A stretch of 64,000 nucleotides of DNA from Sabethes cyaneus (GCF_943734655.1 NC_071354.1:1647001-1711000); one strand, 5' to 3'. Positions 22,321 through 35,376 are shown, counted from the first letter of the stretch. A program made the numbers and translations. The notes: generated by a model from the letters alone, not told the origin.

Positions 22321-25300
22321 ATTTCTAGGAATCACTTAACTATCGGTTCTTCAGCATTTTTCGCTTTGGTTTTGACTTGAGTTATGCAATTTGCTTCCCT
22401 ACGCCAATTACTAAAAATGGAAGGCTATATACCGTAATTGATATAATTAGAAATCAAACAATTTATATATCTATATATTTTAAATTATAAGTATGGAATG
22501 ACACAAAAGAGTGTTTGTAAAATTATAAAAAAAATACAGCAAATAATAAAACTGAGAAAATTAGTTTATCCAACGGAACCCCAAATTTATTTATCAGGCT
22601 CTAATTCACCGTTCGACTCCACCTGGAAGGAGCTGCCTTTTCTGTGTTCGTTGAGTTTAGCTTCCATGTAGCCCGATTTCTGTCTATATAACAGTGATAA
22701 AGATTTTTATTAATGGTTATTATTTCTATACTTGCTACAGGTTTTTATTACAAGCTAGGATTGCTCCGGCTGACGAGTGCATTTCGAACTGAACCTTATT
22801 ATCTGCGTAGATGAATCTGCAGCTGGGACGTAATTGGTGTAGTGGAAATGGAAGAACGGCAATGATGTTCGATGTTTAGCTTTTCTTATTATTGGCAAAC
22901 CAAACCAAGAGCACAGGTTAAGGAGCAACGTAAGACATATCGATTAGAGTGACCGTTCCGTGTTCAGCCTCTTTCTAGAAAAGTAAGACAGATAGACAAT
23001 AAATGTTAGAATACATAGGTATAAAATTTGTTGTTTGAATTTGCGTTGGCTTTATGTATTAGCACAATTGCGTCTTTACAACTAAAAATATAACGGTAAA
23101 TGTCGGGTTACCCTATCGTAAACGGGAAACGGCGGCAAAAACCTTACCCGTATCACCCGGGATGAGGGTTTTTTGATTCAGTTTATTTCAGGTAGTGTGC
23201 TCACCAGTCGCCATCCAATATTTACACTACAGCACAGTTCGGTGGGATACTAAACAGATCTTCATCGCAGGTTTCTGCCACAGGTTGTCTCCTTATATGG
23301 TTCACATTCTACGAAAGGAGCATGGTTGCAAAATGTTTTAATAAAAATAAAATAATTTGCCGTTTGATTTGGGTTATTTAAGCCACTTGATCGAATATAT
23401 GGTCCCGTATTTCCTTTTATCCATTTAGTAGAGAATTTGGTAAGAAGCGAAACGGTGATAATGAGAAATATTTTGGCACCAAGTCAAGGGTGTTTGGTCC
23501 AGCAGAAAAGACCTCCGATATACTGCTGGAGTTCGGTTTCGCTAGAGTGGGTGTTAATTGAATTGATGGCATGGGTTACCCGAACACACGTCGATTGCCC
23601 AGCGGGAGAAGGGCTTTGCGTGCAGCATAAGTTGGAGGGAAAAAATGGACACAGCAACTAATGAACTCCTCATCGAATTTTGCAATACTTATAATATTGG
23701 GTAAATAATGAATGCCGTCCGTGTTTGCTTTCATGTGTTTTGCGAAACACCTGTCTTTAAATTAACGCTTAATGAGGCTGCATGTGAATAAATTTCACTG
23801 AAATGGAGTTTCAAAAGGAGCAAAAAAAATGTACCACAAAGAATGCATCTTGTTTTTATGGTATTGTGAAAACAGGCGAAGGGAGCACACATAGCTACTT
23901 GTTCAGGTTTTTATTCGTCTTTTTTATAGTTAAGCTAAGACTTCCCAGTGAATAAAGTGCTAAAATGGCCACCACAATCAACTACGGTGTAGGTCACGCA
24001 CGCGTTTTGATACTGAATAGAAAATTGGAACAAATATTCAATCAATGGGAAACCTTTCTGATTTCACACTCGTGCCTCTTTAATAGCCCATTTCTGCTTC
24101 AATCACCTGAAAAAAAGCAATCAATCGAACCGTGAAACATTCAATTCACTTCGCAGTAAGTTGGGCGAATCGAAAATCAGTTGAACAGAAATTCCTCGCA
24201 GAATCACAAATATATAAACTTTCAACTCCCGATGCAAATTGGAGTGATATTTTCGGACCCCTCTCCTTTTACCCCGTTTTCTCTCTCGGTCTTCTCTTCC
24301 CTTCTCTACCGAACAAAACATAATTAACAGTTATGTTTGGCTCGAATCTGCTAACCAGATCTGGCATAACTGCTCGCTCACCGCTCGGTCATCCGGGACG
24401 AAGCGCAAAGCCTCTTGTAGTCGGTAACAACTGGAACAACAGGCGCAGGTTTCCTACGATCAGGCGCACAATCAGCACACGCGACTTGCTGCTGGGCTGC
24501 AGGACGGACAGACGCTAGCAAACAGTGATCGAGTGAAACTGGTTCACCGCCAATCGATTAAAACCATCGCCAAGTTTTGAACGCAGCCTGACCGACTCTC
24601 CCCGCAGCCGCCCGATTCCGTTCGTCATCGTTGCGGTGAAAGATCCAAACCCAAACACGCGTGTGTCTGTACGATATAGCAGCAAGCTAGGCAACAGCAA
24701 GCAGATGCAAGGCCCGAGCGCCGTCGCCGGCCGTCGCATTCGATCTGGCGAGAAGAAAGCGCAGCCGTAGATAGACTCTTGTCATCACCAATTGGGCTTT
24801 GAATAATTGCGCCAAGTGGCGTGCGGTCCGCTTGACCAGCGGGGCAGCCAGTAAATTTCTACAGGCAGGCGCGAAACTAGACCATCTCGGACTGGATCGA
24901 TAAGCCCTACAGAAGAAGTTTGGCGCAAGTGCCGGAGACCGGATTCGAGAGGGGAGAACCATCATCAACAAATCAGCAAAGGCCAATGCCGTCCGGCACT
25001 GGCTGGCCACCGGTTGCCAAGGTGTTTTGCGTGTTTTGGACAGAAGAAAAGAAATGCTACCGCCAGAGTGCGGACTAACAATAAGGCAGAGATCGATTGG
25101 GAAGAAAACTGAAGTTCAAAATGGGTGCTCACACATGCGGGGTGGCTAGCATGAATGGAAATGGAAACTTGTTCCGAGGAATGCTGGCGAGTTAGATGCG
25201 CACTTGAGGTTTAGTGGTTTGGTATGTTAAGGAGTTTGATATTTAATGTTGATTTGCATTTTACCACCGAACAAGGCAGCACTGAATTATCACTGCAGCA

Positions 25301-25871
25301 GTGAAATTGAATGAAAGGAGGCAGACATTAACTATCTTGATGTCCGCCGCACTAGCGAGAAATCTGACCTTCTTGGTTCACAGATTGAGTTTATTAGTAG
25401 AGGTAAAAGCATTGATTGGTACTATTTCAAATCTTTAACCGCAGCTTAGAATAGATTCTTGTAATTGATTATTGTTTTTTGTTTCATTCAGGTACTGGCG
25501 AACTTCACCTTCTACTTAAAATTGAGCTATTAATTTTATTAGGAAGGGATAATATGGAACCAAAGTCATCAAGTGTCAAAAAGTAACTCGTATTCGAGAT
25601 TCTGCTTAGACGCTCAACGTAATTGCTTCTAATTATTTAATACTTTTACATTCCACGTTCCCTACCGCAAGCAGAAATATTCATCATAGTAAACGTTCAA
25701 TACCTTGTTAAAATTGTAGAATGTTTACTTTTAGAGAAAATGATATTCAGGGGCAAAAAATAAATAATCATGGCAGGTAAATATCAACTTTAAATCCAAT
25801 TTGCACAATGGTTTTCGTAACCATTCTTACCAAGTATTCCAAGAGTTTCATGAACCCGAAAATACAATTCC
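22321..25871. other. noncoding; includes a GC-rich island
   Basis: Mostly AT-rich DNA without TE marks, but 24330-25080 is clearly GC-richer and dense in CpG, with overlapping frames on both strands and no recognised domain. That is compatible with an untranslated first exon, promoter or conserved regulatory block of a host gene. Near 23408-23556 one frame reads KKRNGDNEKYFGTKSRVFGP and continues about 20 codons to a stop; it looks protein-like but is too short and unrecognised to call. Confidence 0.35.
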
Positions 25872-26300
25872 CTATTTTCTAAAAGATGTATTGATCTTCA
25901 ACTTCACCTCTACCTCTACCTCAAATGTTCTGCCGACAGCATCCACGTCGTCAGCAAAGTAGTTAAATTGACTGGATTTATTGAAAACCGTGCCCCACAT
26001 TTCAATTGCCGCTCGTATAACAGCTTCAAGCGTAATGTTGAATAGCAGGTAGGAAATACTAAGAATTTCCTTGTCGAAGTCCCCTGCGAGATTCGAATGG
26101 GACCGATAATCCACCCGAGATTCCCGAACAGCGCTGGATCCCATCCATTCTGGCCATGATAAGTCTAGTAAGCAAACCCGGTAAGTCGTTTTCGTCCAGA
26201 ATTTCCCATAGCTCATGTCGGTTTACACTAGCATATGCGGCTTTGAACTCAATGGACAGGTGATGCGTGGGGACCCTTTTGGTTACAAATTTTATATAAT
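25872..26300 (-). pseudogene. RTE reverse transcriptase, C-terminal part of split copy
   Basis: Minus-strand RT fragment. From upstream to downstream it reads THHLSIEFKAAYASVN (near 26275-26230, equivalent to THHLFIDFKSAYDTID), then degenerate sequence, then YLLFNITLEAVIRAAIEMWG, NKSSQFNYFADDVD with the catalytic FADD, and GRTFE. This continues the element whose earlier part is at 28785-29548; about 2.5 kb has been inserted between the codons for KCRE and THH. Catalytic Asp of the FIDF motif is Glu here, and frameshifts and stops kill it. Confidence 0.8.
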
Positions 26301-26358
26301 TAGCTTCGCCTAAAACCTAAGTCCACCTATGAGTAAGCTGTCGACTGTGTGAACGATA

Positions 26359-27642
26359 CCCAAGTAACACACTTGGTTTTAAATAAGAATTGACAACGGA
26401 TTTAAAACAAATCGAATTGCTAACCTTTCGTTTCCACATACTTAATTACGACCGGATTAATACTGAAACAGCGCAAGAAACGAGCTAAAATGTAACATGT
26501 TTGTGAAATATTTCAAAGTGACGCCTATGCGTTGCATGGTTTTTGTACTACCAACTGAAAAGCTTAATCGCGCTGTTGACAGGAATTTTTTTTTCTGATA
26601 TTTCCCTGAAGTTATATTTACATTTACAAGCAAATAATGACAGACATTTTTCGCAAGATAAAATGGCTAAAGTTATATTTCGGTAATTCATCAATCACTC
26701 AAAGCAACATTGTAGCCTTCAAATAACCCAAACTAAAGTGCAATTTTAAATTTATCGTGAACTTTGCCATGCTACTTCCGAAAAATCGATGCGCTCAAGA
26801 TTTACTTTTATAAGCAAAAGTCGAGTGGAATCGAAATAAATATCATTTTATGACAATCTCACAAAACATGCTAATTTCTTCGAAAACCGGTGGGATATTT
26901 TATATTAATTATGTTATATGTCCCTTGTATATATAAAATCATTCTACGACACAAAAATAATGATCTATTACATTATATTTTGGCGCAGTCATCGGCCATG
27001 TTTATACAAGATTGCGTTCAAATGAGCACACCGATAACCGAAAAATTCGAAACCAATAAAAAGCTTTACTGTATGCATTTTGTTTCGCGTTAACTTACAA
27101 CTGATTCACACTTAATTTTTATTTGTGAAAGAACTTAAATTGCGCTCAAAAAATACCCAGAATACTCATAAATTGGAGCATTTAAGCTCAATAAAATATT
27201 GCAATGTTGCGAAAATGTGTCAAAGTTATGGATCTGTGCTGTACTCATTGTCATCGCTTCGCCGCTGTTCAATGCCGGCAATTCGCCACTACGAAGTTGC
27301 TGATATTGGTTTGATTTTTGTGTGAGAAAAAAAGAGAAGGAAGTATTTTTGCTTTTGTTTTCACGCAAGTTTTGACAATTCGGCATGGGGTTTCGTGTGA
27401 GTGCGAACAGACTTAGAAATCTCTTTTACTTTCGTAGTCGCGAATACTCAGTTGTAAATGTTCAATAAAAACTTAGCTTTACAACCGAAATGCAACTTTA
27501 ACCTGTCATTCTGGCTGAAAACATCGGCGTTAGAAATAAAACATTTTTATAACATCTTGTTTTCCATGCAACTTATTTATAATTTAAATGCAACTGTTTT
27601 CTAAATATTTTTCTAAAAAACATGTTGCAAGTGTTACTTGGG
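26359..27642. mobile_element. 1.28-kb TIR element, CCCAAGTAACAC ends
   Basis: Left end CCCAAGTAACACACTTG (26359 on); right end CAAGTGTTACTTGGG (to 27642), its inverted repeat but for a 2-base difference. TA flanks both sides (26357-26358 and 27643-27644). Inside are only short AT-rich frames without a transposase domain, so it is non-autonomous. The termini resemble the CCCAGCTAGCA ends of the MITEs at 54319 and 55636 (shared pattern CCCARSTARCA), suggesting one superfamily. I cannot name it. Confidence 0.8.
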
Positions 27643-28784
27643 TAGCCCTCCAACTCTACTGGTTGGAGGGATGCTTCACAGGGGAAAGTTTTCTTTGATG
27701 CGGATATCTCTCATTGCTCGCAACCAACTCCGGATAAGCTATCAAGCTAAGTGTGGGTGATAACAATCCAAGTCTGCTAAACGGAAGGGTCACTCAGCAG
27801 GAAAGCTTTGCCTACTATCACCACCACGAACACGGTATTCAATACCACAGGGTGTTAACCAAGAGGATTGTTGCCAATTCAATAGGCTGTTTAAAATCGG
27901 GAAGCTGCGGATATCCCGATTTTAAACTTGAAAAGCTTTCAAAAGGCCAATCCGTAAAATGAAGCTTTATTCTTTCTTGCAAGCCAAAAAAACACAAGTG
28001 CGCGACGGTGATCTTAAAAGTTGTTTTATTTTTAAATTAAATTGTGACGGAAGATAATGTTGTTTTGTTCAAATTCAAAGAAAACAACTGATTGTTAGTA
28101 GTAAAAACAAAATGTCCTTACGGAGCCTTTTTAGTTTTGGTTCCAGAAATTTGGACCTTATCTTCGGCAGTCACCAAAAGTGCAACACAAGGAAACTGCA
28201 TCCGCATTTAAAATTACGACCACTAAGCTATGAGCCTCGTTCAAGGTGCAGAACCCTTCATTACCGGAACGTTAATAAATCGGTGGCCAGAAAGTGCAGA
28301 CCATGGTGGATTCGCTTGCTTCGGCTGCCTAGTCCAGCCTAGTCCTACCGGATTGACCAGTGCCGGCTGCGAGGGAAGTTCGCAGAGAAGCAGGAGCGGG
28401 TCTAGCCCATCTAGTACACCAAAACGAATGCGCGCAAGTAAACTAAATCAGGCAGTGAGAATTCTCGCTATAGGGAACAATAAAAAATGTAATAGTTATT
28501 ATAACATTGGGTTTAAGCAATATTATCCATCACTAACTTCCCTGATTTCCGTTTACCGAACTCGAAAGGAGTACTGAGTCCTCTTCTTTTGTTTTTTTAA
28601 GAATTTTGCTTCTTCTATTTTATTTAGCCTTTCAACAGCAGCAAATGATTTAGCCTTGGTTCAACTTTGCATATTAGTTCAGTATCCGTCTCTGTGTTCG
28701 CGCGAGTTGCGTGGTGATAATAAGCATTGTTGTGACAGTACCTGTGTAAGCAACATAAATCCCTCCCAAACCCCCACTGAGCAG
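27643..28784. other. unclassified inserted DNA with a 14-bp inverted repeat
   Basis: Part of the roughly 2.5-kb block that splits the minus-strand RTE copy. It contains GTTTAAAATCGGGA (27889-27902) and its perfect inverted copy (27914-27927) with an 11-base loop, and a 115-codon frame at 28230-28577 without recognisable domains (Ser/Arg-rich middle). Since it sits between two pieces of one RTE element it should itself be mobile DNA, but neither end nor target duplication was identified. Confidence 0.5.
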
Positions 28785-29548
28785 TTAGAGGCTAACAGCA
28801 TTCGCGGCACTTTTGGATCATTCGTCGCAAGGTGAAGATTTGGTCCATTGTAGACCGATCCTCTATGAAGCCTTCCTGATAACTTCCCACGAATCTATTG
28901 GCTATTGGTAACATTCGATGGAATATGGTTTGGGAAAGCACTTTGTAAGCGGCATTCAGGATAGTGATCGCTCGGTAGTTCTCACAATCCAGCTTATCGT
29001 ATTTCTTTTACATTCCTCCGGTAGTCGTTCCGTGCCTCAAATATTGACAACCAGTTAATGCAAACAGCCTGTCAGCCGGTATTCGGGCTCATTTTGACAA
29101 GTTCCGCTGTACTTTCCTGCTGTTTTGTTGTTCTTCAGCCACTGGTTCTTCAGTGGCTTCTTTAACTTCGCTTATCGATGGGGGTGGCACATCTTCGTTG
29201 CTTGCCACACCAATGAGGCCACTTCCACCACTATCATGGTCTTCCACCTGCTCGCCATTCAGGTGTTCATCGTAGTGCTACTTTCACCTTTCGATCATCG
29301 CACAGTCGTCAGTCAAAAAATTTCCATCTTTATCTTTGCACATTTCGGCTCGCATCACAAAGACTTTGCAAGATTCCTTTAGTCTTGGATAGAACTTCCG
29401 TGTTTTGTGAAAGCGGTACGGCTGCTCGAGTTCTTCCCACTCCCTCTGGAAGAGTCGGATTTGCTGTCTCCGCTTCTGTTTGTATCGCTCCACATTCTGA
29501 CGGGTGGCTCTACGCAGAATTTGTACCCGAGCTGCATTCTTCTAATCT
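28785..29548 (-). pseudogene. RTE retrotransposon, middle part of split copy
   Basis: Read from 29548 leftwards on the minus strand: KNAARVQILRRATRQNVERY (linker after the endonuclease), AEMCKDKDGNFLTDDCAMIER, a degenerate stretch over the first RT motifs, then NYRAITILNAAYKVLSQ, a match to SPFAKEFVGQYQAGF, and FTLRRMIQKCRE at 28785. The same order is seen in the intact copy (residues about 384-650). It contains stops and frameshifts. The downstream remainder is at 25872-26300. Confidence 0.8.
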
Positions 29549-29724
29549 AATATCTACTGGCACCCCACGCCAATGTTCCTGATTTTTCAGGATTTCCAGA
29601 TTTTTTAGAGCATCTACTGATATATTCTCGTTCTAATTGGCTGTCAGTCCATTAAAAGTAGCACAGATTTCGTAATCTTTCCAACGTTTCAACTGTGTAT
29701 TTCGTCTTCTTCAGGGATTACTGT

Positions 29725-30368
29725 CTGCTCTTTGTCAAGTATCCGTGTCTCGCCGTGGGAGGCAAACGTTGCTTTTCCTGGAGCCTCTTTCTACCATGGG
29801 TTTGGTTTTCGATGCAACTGTATCGTATGCTGCCCTGAAATCCACGAAAATATGATGCGTGGGCACGTTGTACTCTGGGCATTCCTGGAGGATTTGTCGG
29901 AGAGTAAAAATTTGATGATACTGCCCTACGAATTCCCTTGCTATTGGGGATAGACGACGCAACAAAATTATGGGAGAGCACCTTGTAGGCGGCGTTGACC
30001 AATGTGATGCCGCGATTATTACAGCAATCTAGTCGGTCGCCGTTTTTGTAGATGGGTCTGACTGCACCTTCCATCCACTCCTCCGGTAGTTTCTCATCCT
30101 CCCAAATGCTAGACATTATCCAGTGAAGTGCTGTTGCTAGCGGATCTTGACCATTTTTGATGAATTCTGCCGGGAGTCGGTCCTTTCCGGTGGCTCTATT
30201 ATTCTTTAGCTGACAGACTTCTCGCCGGATCTCTACGAGATCCGGAGGTAGTACACTGTTGTCGTTTGTAGACACCCCTAGGTTAACTTCCGTTGTGTCT
30301 CCATCTGATATATCGCCATTGAGGTGCTCATAGAAGTACTGCTTCCACCTGTCGACCACCTCGCGCTC
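29725..30368 (-). pseudogene. second minus-strand RTE copy, RT fragment
   Basis: One long minus-strand frame from 30359 reads MVDRWKQYFYEHLNGD, then VCQLKNNRATGKDRLPAEFI, KLPEEWMEGAVRPIYKNGDR and NNRGITLVNAAYKVLSH. After a frameshift LRRLSPIAREFVGQY and FTLRQILQECPEYN lead to THHIFVDFRAAYDTVA, with the first catalytic Asp. It stops before the FADD motif. It covers the same RT region as the neighbouring copy at 28785-29548 but differs in sequence, so the two are independent insertions in the same orientation, 180 bp apart, rather than a recent duplication. Confidence 0.85.
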
Positions 30369-33300
30369 ATTTGTGATTACTGAAAACTTGCGCGTGTCGT
30401 TAACCCGAAATAGTCAAACTCGGCATCGGCATCGTCCTGATGATAGGCATAGAATGTTTGAAACCGGTCGACGTGAGGTAAAAATGGTTTTCGTTGATAT
30501 TATTTTTATCTTTAAATTTTGTTACAGTGATACGTGTTGTGTCTTGTTCACTAGTATGCGTATTCTGGTGGTCTTACGTTGGCACAGAAGCAAGAAAAAA
30601 GAGAAATATATATCCTAGGAATTTTGTTCAACAAGAAGAGAATAATTAATTTCCTTGTCATGCCAAATTGTTGTTCATGGCAAAACAACTAGATTGCTGA
30701 TAACGGCCAACCAAAAACTTACTTAGATTTTACAGCAAGAACGTATGAAATCTCTGATAAGAACTGTTAAGCTCATGAATTATTCAATGATTTCATAATC
30801 CATAGCTTGTCCGGGTTTGAGAACATCCTTTCTGGACAACGTAACAAATTGGGCACACCAACTACTTCATCGTGTCACACTTGTACAGTCCACACAGCAA
30901 TTGACTGAGTCTGCACCCATCTATCGCAGACATCTTCTACCTTTTAAGCCAACTCATTTCTCATCCCGATATTTCCCGCTCCTAAAAGCGAACAAAAGAA
31001 CGTGTAAACCACCAAAACACCACTCCATCAAACAACACTATCTCTCGCAGCGAATCCGCAGCGTGACTTTCACATGACACCGATCAGCTTGTTTAAAGAA
31101 TTTGCATCCTTCGAATTTACAACGGTGAGGTGACTCACCGAAAGACGACAGCAACCGCAATAATGTACACTGTCACTATCACAATGCATCACGCGCTCCC
31201 GTTACGATGCAACTCTTTTGTTTGCAGTTTGCACCCGAACCGCTGCTGCTGGCCGATGCTCCCGGGCAGCAGTAGTTCAATTATTTTATGTACCTGTCAA
31301 CCGTGAAAGGTTCGAATCTGCGGATGCTCGAAAGTGATTCCATTTTCATCTCTGTCTTTTGTCGTTTGCGATACGCGCTGCGGCAATCATCATCAACGGA
31401 CGATCCACCGGCTTTTGTTCGCAGCTCGGACAGAAGACTTTGCGTCGGGTGGAATCTGACCCACATTGGTTGTTTCTGATGCTTTTATTACTCTTTTTTT
31501 ATTTTTGAACAAATAAAAGACGAAACGAGAAGAAATATTTCGATTCCAATCACGCCCATTCACCCGATTCCATCAAAGGTCGACAAAACGAATGGCTGGC
31601 TGGATCTTTTGATGTGGGATACGATTCAAAACCGCGTCCCGGAGAAATTCTCGGCAAGTGTGGTTATTAATTTATGATGATATTAGCTTTCGTTTCATTA
31701 TGACTAATATTGATGCCCAGTGAATAAATTTGATCGTGACTAGGCATTGTTTCTAACATTTGGCCTCTCGGCTCAGCAGGTACCGATTACATTGGACAGC
31801 AGCAACCCGAAATGCGTGCGGTGGTGTTATCAGCTTTCCGAGGACACTTTCTAATAAACGGTCTAGTCGTTAATTTTCTCTGACTTCCAAATGTTGCCAG
31901 CCCCCTAGAGAACAGCGATTATGTAAATTTGCTTGAAATCCAGCCAACGCGTAGAAACTCAACGGTTTTTACAGCTTTTCTGTATGAAAAATGTTTGCCG
32001 GAACATTTTATACACTCGTATAGTGTCAGTTGCTTTTTTCGGTGCTAAATTAGCTGGCAATCGAACAATCATTTCGAAATGCGCATGCTATATACATTCA
32101 ATATAACAATGTCGAATTTTGTAGCGCCATGAATTCTGAACAAAACTTCTTCACATTCCATCAATTATCCTCAGAATCGCTCAATACTTCACGCTCCGTT
32201 CAGTAGCACTTTGACTGCTCGCAAGTCATTAATCATCATTCTTCTTCCCTCGATTGTGATTATTCTGTTTTATGCTCAAAAATGCATTTTTACCAACGGC
32301 ACTCACTTCCTTACGACAAATTGCCCGTCCGTCCTCAAATTGCCCCGGCCGGCCGGGCTCCGTGCCACATAAAGTGAAAAGCCCAAATCTGACCGCACAT
32401 TTTGAGGATACTCTCGGTCACATTGTGTCCAAACTGACGCTGTCGGTTCGATTCAAAAGGGCCACACAATGGGATCCAGCGTAATCGGACCATCGGTTCT
32501 TCGTTCGATTGCTGCAAGTGCACTTTCCTTTCTTTGCATTTCCTCTCTCTCTCTCTCGAAAGGTGGCTGCCAATCGAACCGAGCGATGGTGCGAACCGGG
32601 CACCTGTCGATCAATATAATGCGAAACCACATCAAACATTCGGACCGGTGCAGAAGGAAGAAACAGAGAACGAAGCTCGAAGCAGTGACTGCGGTGTCCC
32701 AAAAACCGTTGTTGTGGAAATTAATTAAAATCACATTGTAAGACATCGATTACCGCGGTAATTCTTTCGCTGAGGCTCGCAAGATTCAGATTCGACGGTT
32801 CACACCTCTCTCGAGTTTCACCGAAGTTCCATTCCAGATAATGAAACGAACGTATGTTCGTGTGCGTTTCAAGTGGACCATTCTTTGTTTGATCTGTAAC
32901 CTGGTTCGCTTTAATGATCGAGCCGAACTCAACGCAACACGGAGTTGCTCCGAGGCGGTTGCAATCGGTCTTTTTTTCGTTTTATGTTTTTTTCTTACAT
33001 TTAAGATGCTTTCGGTCGTCTATTTACTCTTTAGTGTTGCTACCTGGCTTAGGTTCCCGTCCGGTACCGTCCCATTTAGGATTTTCCAAAGAACAACTGT
33101 TCGAGGGTTTGCGCAGTATTTAACTAGACGTTGAAGTGTTTGCCTCCGTGTGAACATGATATAAAAATTACTGGTTTTTTATGTTCCAATCTGGCGTTCC
33201 ATTCCAGGTCCTCGAGCTCGAGGGGGTGTCTTGTTTTAGGTTAGGTTGATTGTACTCGCAAGAATATATCACAGTATTTGTGGTTGCAACGAACAAGGAG

Positions 33301-34284
33301 CTCAAATGTTTAAGGCTTTGCTTTTTATACGTGCAGGGCACGACAAGGTCGTCAGCGTGCAATTATGGCAGTCAGTATGGCACCCAATATGTTCCTTTCG
33401 TTTGTTTCGCTTACCAACATACTCCCGTAGCTTCAGAAAACCATTACAAAAAAATTGGGCCATCCAATCTGCAACCGGTAAGAAAATTTTGTAATTTGAA
33501 GCACTAAACATTGCATTCTGTACTTTATATAACTGTTTGGGTCATAAATTTCAGTAAATACTTTCTTTGTTTTTCTCCCGTGTTACGGACTTAGTACCGT
33601 AACCATTATTTTGATCTATTTTGGTAAGTGTTCTTTTATTTTATGCTATGCTGTATCAATAAAAAGTATTCCATATATCACAGCGCGTAATCAGCCCGTT
33701 TATCAAGCTATCTACTTTGTTTCTGAAATAGTGCAACACAGTCATACGTTAAATGTTCAGAACTTTTCTAAATGACAAAAGCTACGTGAAAAACTTTTTT
33801 ACGATTAAATCCAACTATTAATTCTCGAAGCTAATATTTTTGTCGTTGAAGCATTTTGAATAAAACAATTACTTTTATGATATAATACGTGTTCTTGGGA
33901 GTATTGGTATTTAGGGTACGCCACTAAAAATTAATGCTTTATTTGTTTAAATAACGATTTTCTGGAATCTAACACCACTTTAGGTTACTTGTTTCTATTG
34001 TTACGCTACCCTGCTTTTTCAGCAAATATGTTGGATTCTGCTTTCAAAGCTGACAATTGTAAAAGAAACCAAAATTGCTGGTTTACCCAACGAAATGGAA
34101 CAATCTGTATAGATCTGTATAGAACAATTATAGAAACATCAAAATTATTGGTAAAATCCAATAAAATCGGAGAACCTAGTTTTGTTTACAACGCAATTAT
34201 TTAAACTTAGCCATGTGTTTCGTAGTCGTGACATGTTCCTTGTGTTTGATAAATTAATATGCCACAAACATTAACCGTATAACA
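30369..34284. other. noncoding, mostly unique DNA
   Basis: No TE termini recognised. 31080-33130 is more GC-balanced with many overlapping short frames on both strands (for example 32418-32702 minus and 32469-32741 plus) and a CT run at 32546-32560; none carries a domain. A host regulatory or untranslated region is possible. 33130-34284 is AT-rich and featureless. Confidence 0.4.
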
Positions 34285-34451
34285 AGCAACATCGTAAAAG
34301 CGATGCAATCAAGTCAATGATTATTTTTCATGAAAGTACATTCAAAAGAAGCTCAAGTTTTGACTGCCATGCAAAAATAAGTGAGATTACGTCGGAGAAT
34401 AGTATTTAAAGACAATTTGAAAGTGCAATTCATCAGTTTCCAATTGAACTA

Positions 34452-35376
34452 ACGGGTGGCAACTAAAATTTTGGAATTTTTTCGCGGCCCTAATGCTCTA
34501 CAACAAACGAGCTCAGAGGGAAATGAGAGTATATATGTGTTAGCTCTCTCTCTCTCCTCTTTTTGTTAATATTTTTTGATTTGTTTATGCTTGCTCAGTT
34601 TTGCTAAAAATGGCGTCGAAACAAGAAGCATTTCGGGAGCGCGTTGTACACTTCTATGAACTGCAACATAAATCTCGGCAAAAAGTATACGGTACAACAT
34701 TTAAAAAGCAAATATGTTGCGGTTTCGACTGTTCACCATATCCTAAGATGCCCAACAACTATTCGCAAGCAAGGTAGTGGAAGACCAGCCAAAATTATGG
34801 ACGCAGAAGGACATCGTTCTCTTTCTCGTTTCTTCAACAACAAGCCCTCTGGTTTGGCAATCAATTAAAATGCACCAGACAAAGGTTTGGAGAAAATTTT
34901 GATCCCGTTTCTACAAACACATCATGCAGATGGACAATACGTGTTTTGGCCGGATAGAGCATCATCGCATTATGCCGAAAAAACACAATCGCTCTTGAAT
35001 ACCCACTCGATACTATTTTTACCCAAGAACCACGACCCGAACAACCTGTCTCAGTGTGCCCAATCGAAGATTTCTTCGGGATTTTGAGTTCCTTGGTGTA
35101 CAAAAATAACTGGAGAGCCACGAATTGCAAACAGTTGATTGGTAGAATCAAGAAATGCATTCGCAAAGTTGACATGACGGCCGTACAACGCTCCTGTTTC
35201 AATGTCAAACGAAAATTTCGCCGAACAGCCGATTACGGACCGTTTTCAAATGTATACTAATTTTTTCAACAATTGATCATGTATCTTTAATTTTGGAAAA
35301 TTCGATCTTCTTCATGTATCTTTGTCGTTTTTTGACAGGTTGAGAAAAAAATTCCAAAATTTCAGTTGCCACCCGT
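34452..35376 (+). mobile_element. ITmD37E-type mariner, both ends present
   Basis: Starts ACGGGTGGCAACTAAAATTT after TA (34450-34451); ends with its inverted counterpart ...CAGTTGCCACCCGT at 35376 before TA (35377-35378). The terminal repeats extend to about 33 bp with few mismatches. At 925 bp it is shorter than a full ITm element because part of the transposase gene is missing. The truncated copy at 2478-2876 belongs to the same family. Both ends intact means it could still be moved in trans. Confidence 0.9.
34610..35260 (+). pseudogene. ITmD37E transposase pseudogene
   Basis: ATG at 34610 opens MASKQEAFRERVVHFYELQ, the N-terminus of the DNA-binding domain, then a frameshift leads to KYVAVSTVHHILRCPTTIRK and GSGRPAKIMDAEGHRSLSRF. 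An internal deletion removes the region with the first catalytic Asp. The C-terminal half reads YVFWPDRASSHYAEKTQ (second Asp), VPK-like FLPKNHDPNN, and after a one-base loss at the codon before Pro, PIEDFFGIL with the third acidic residue, then LVYKNNWRATNCKQLIGRIK. From the Asp of WPD to the Glu of PIED I count 37 residues, the DD37E spacing known in mosquito ITmD37E elements. Inactive because of the deletion and frameshifts. Confidence 0.85.

Noticed and set aside
22948..22962. Possible repeat CCGTGTTCAG also at 42170 and 49423
   Set aside because: Ten bases only, with unrelated surroundings.
23408..23556. Frame reading NGDNEKYFGTKSRVFGPAEK
   Set aside because: About 50 codons, no family recognised, and no flanking exon signals I could trust.
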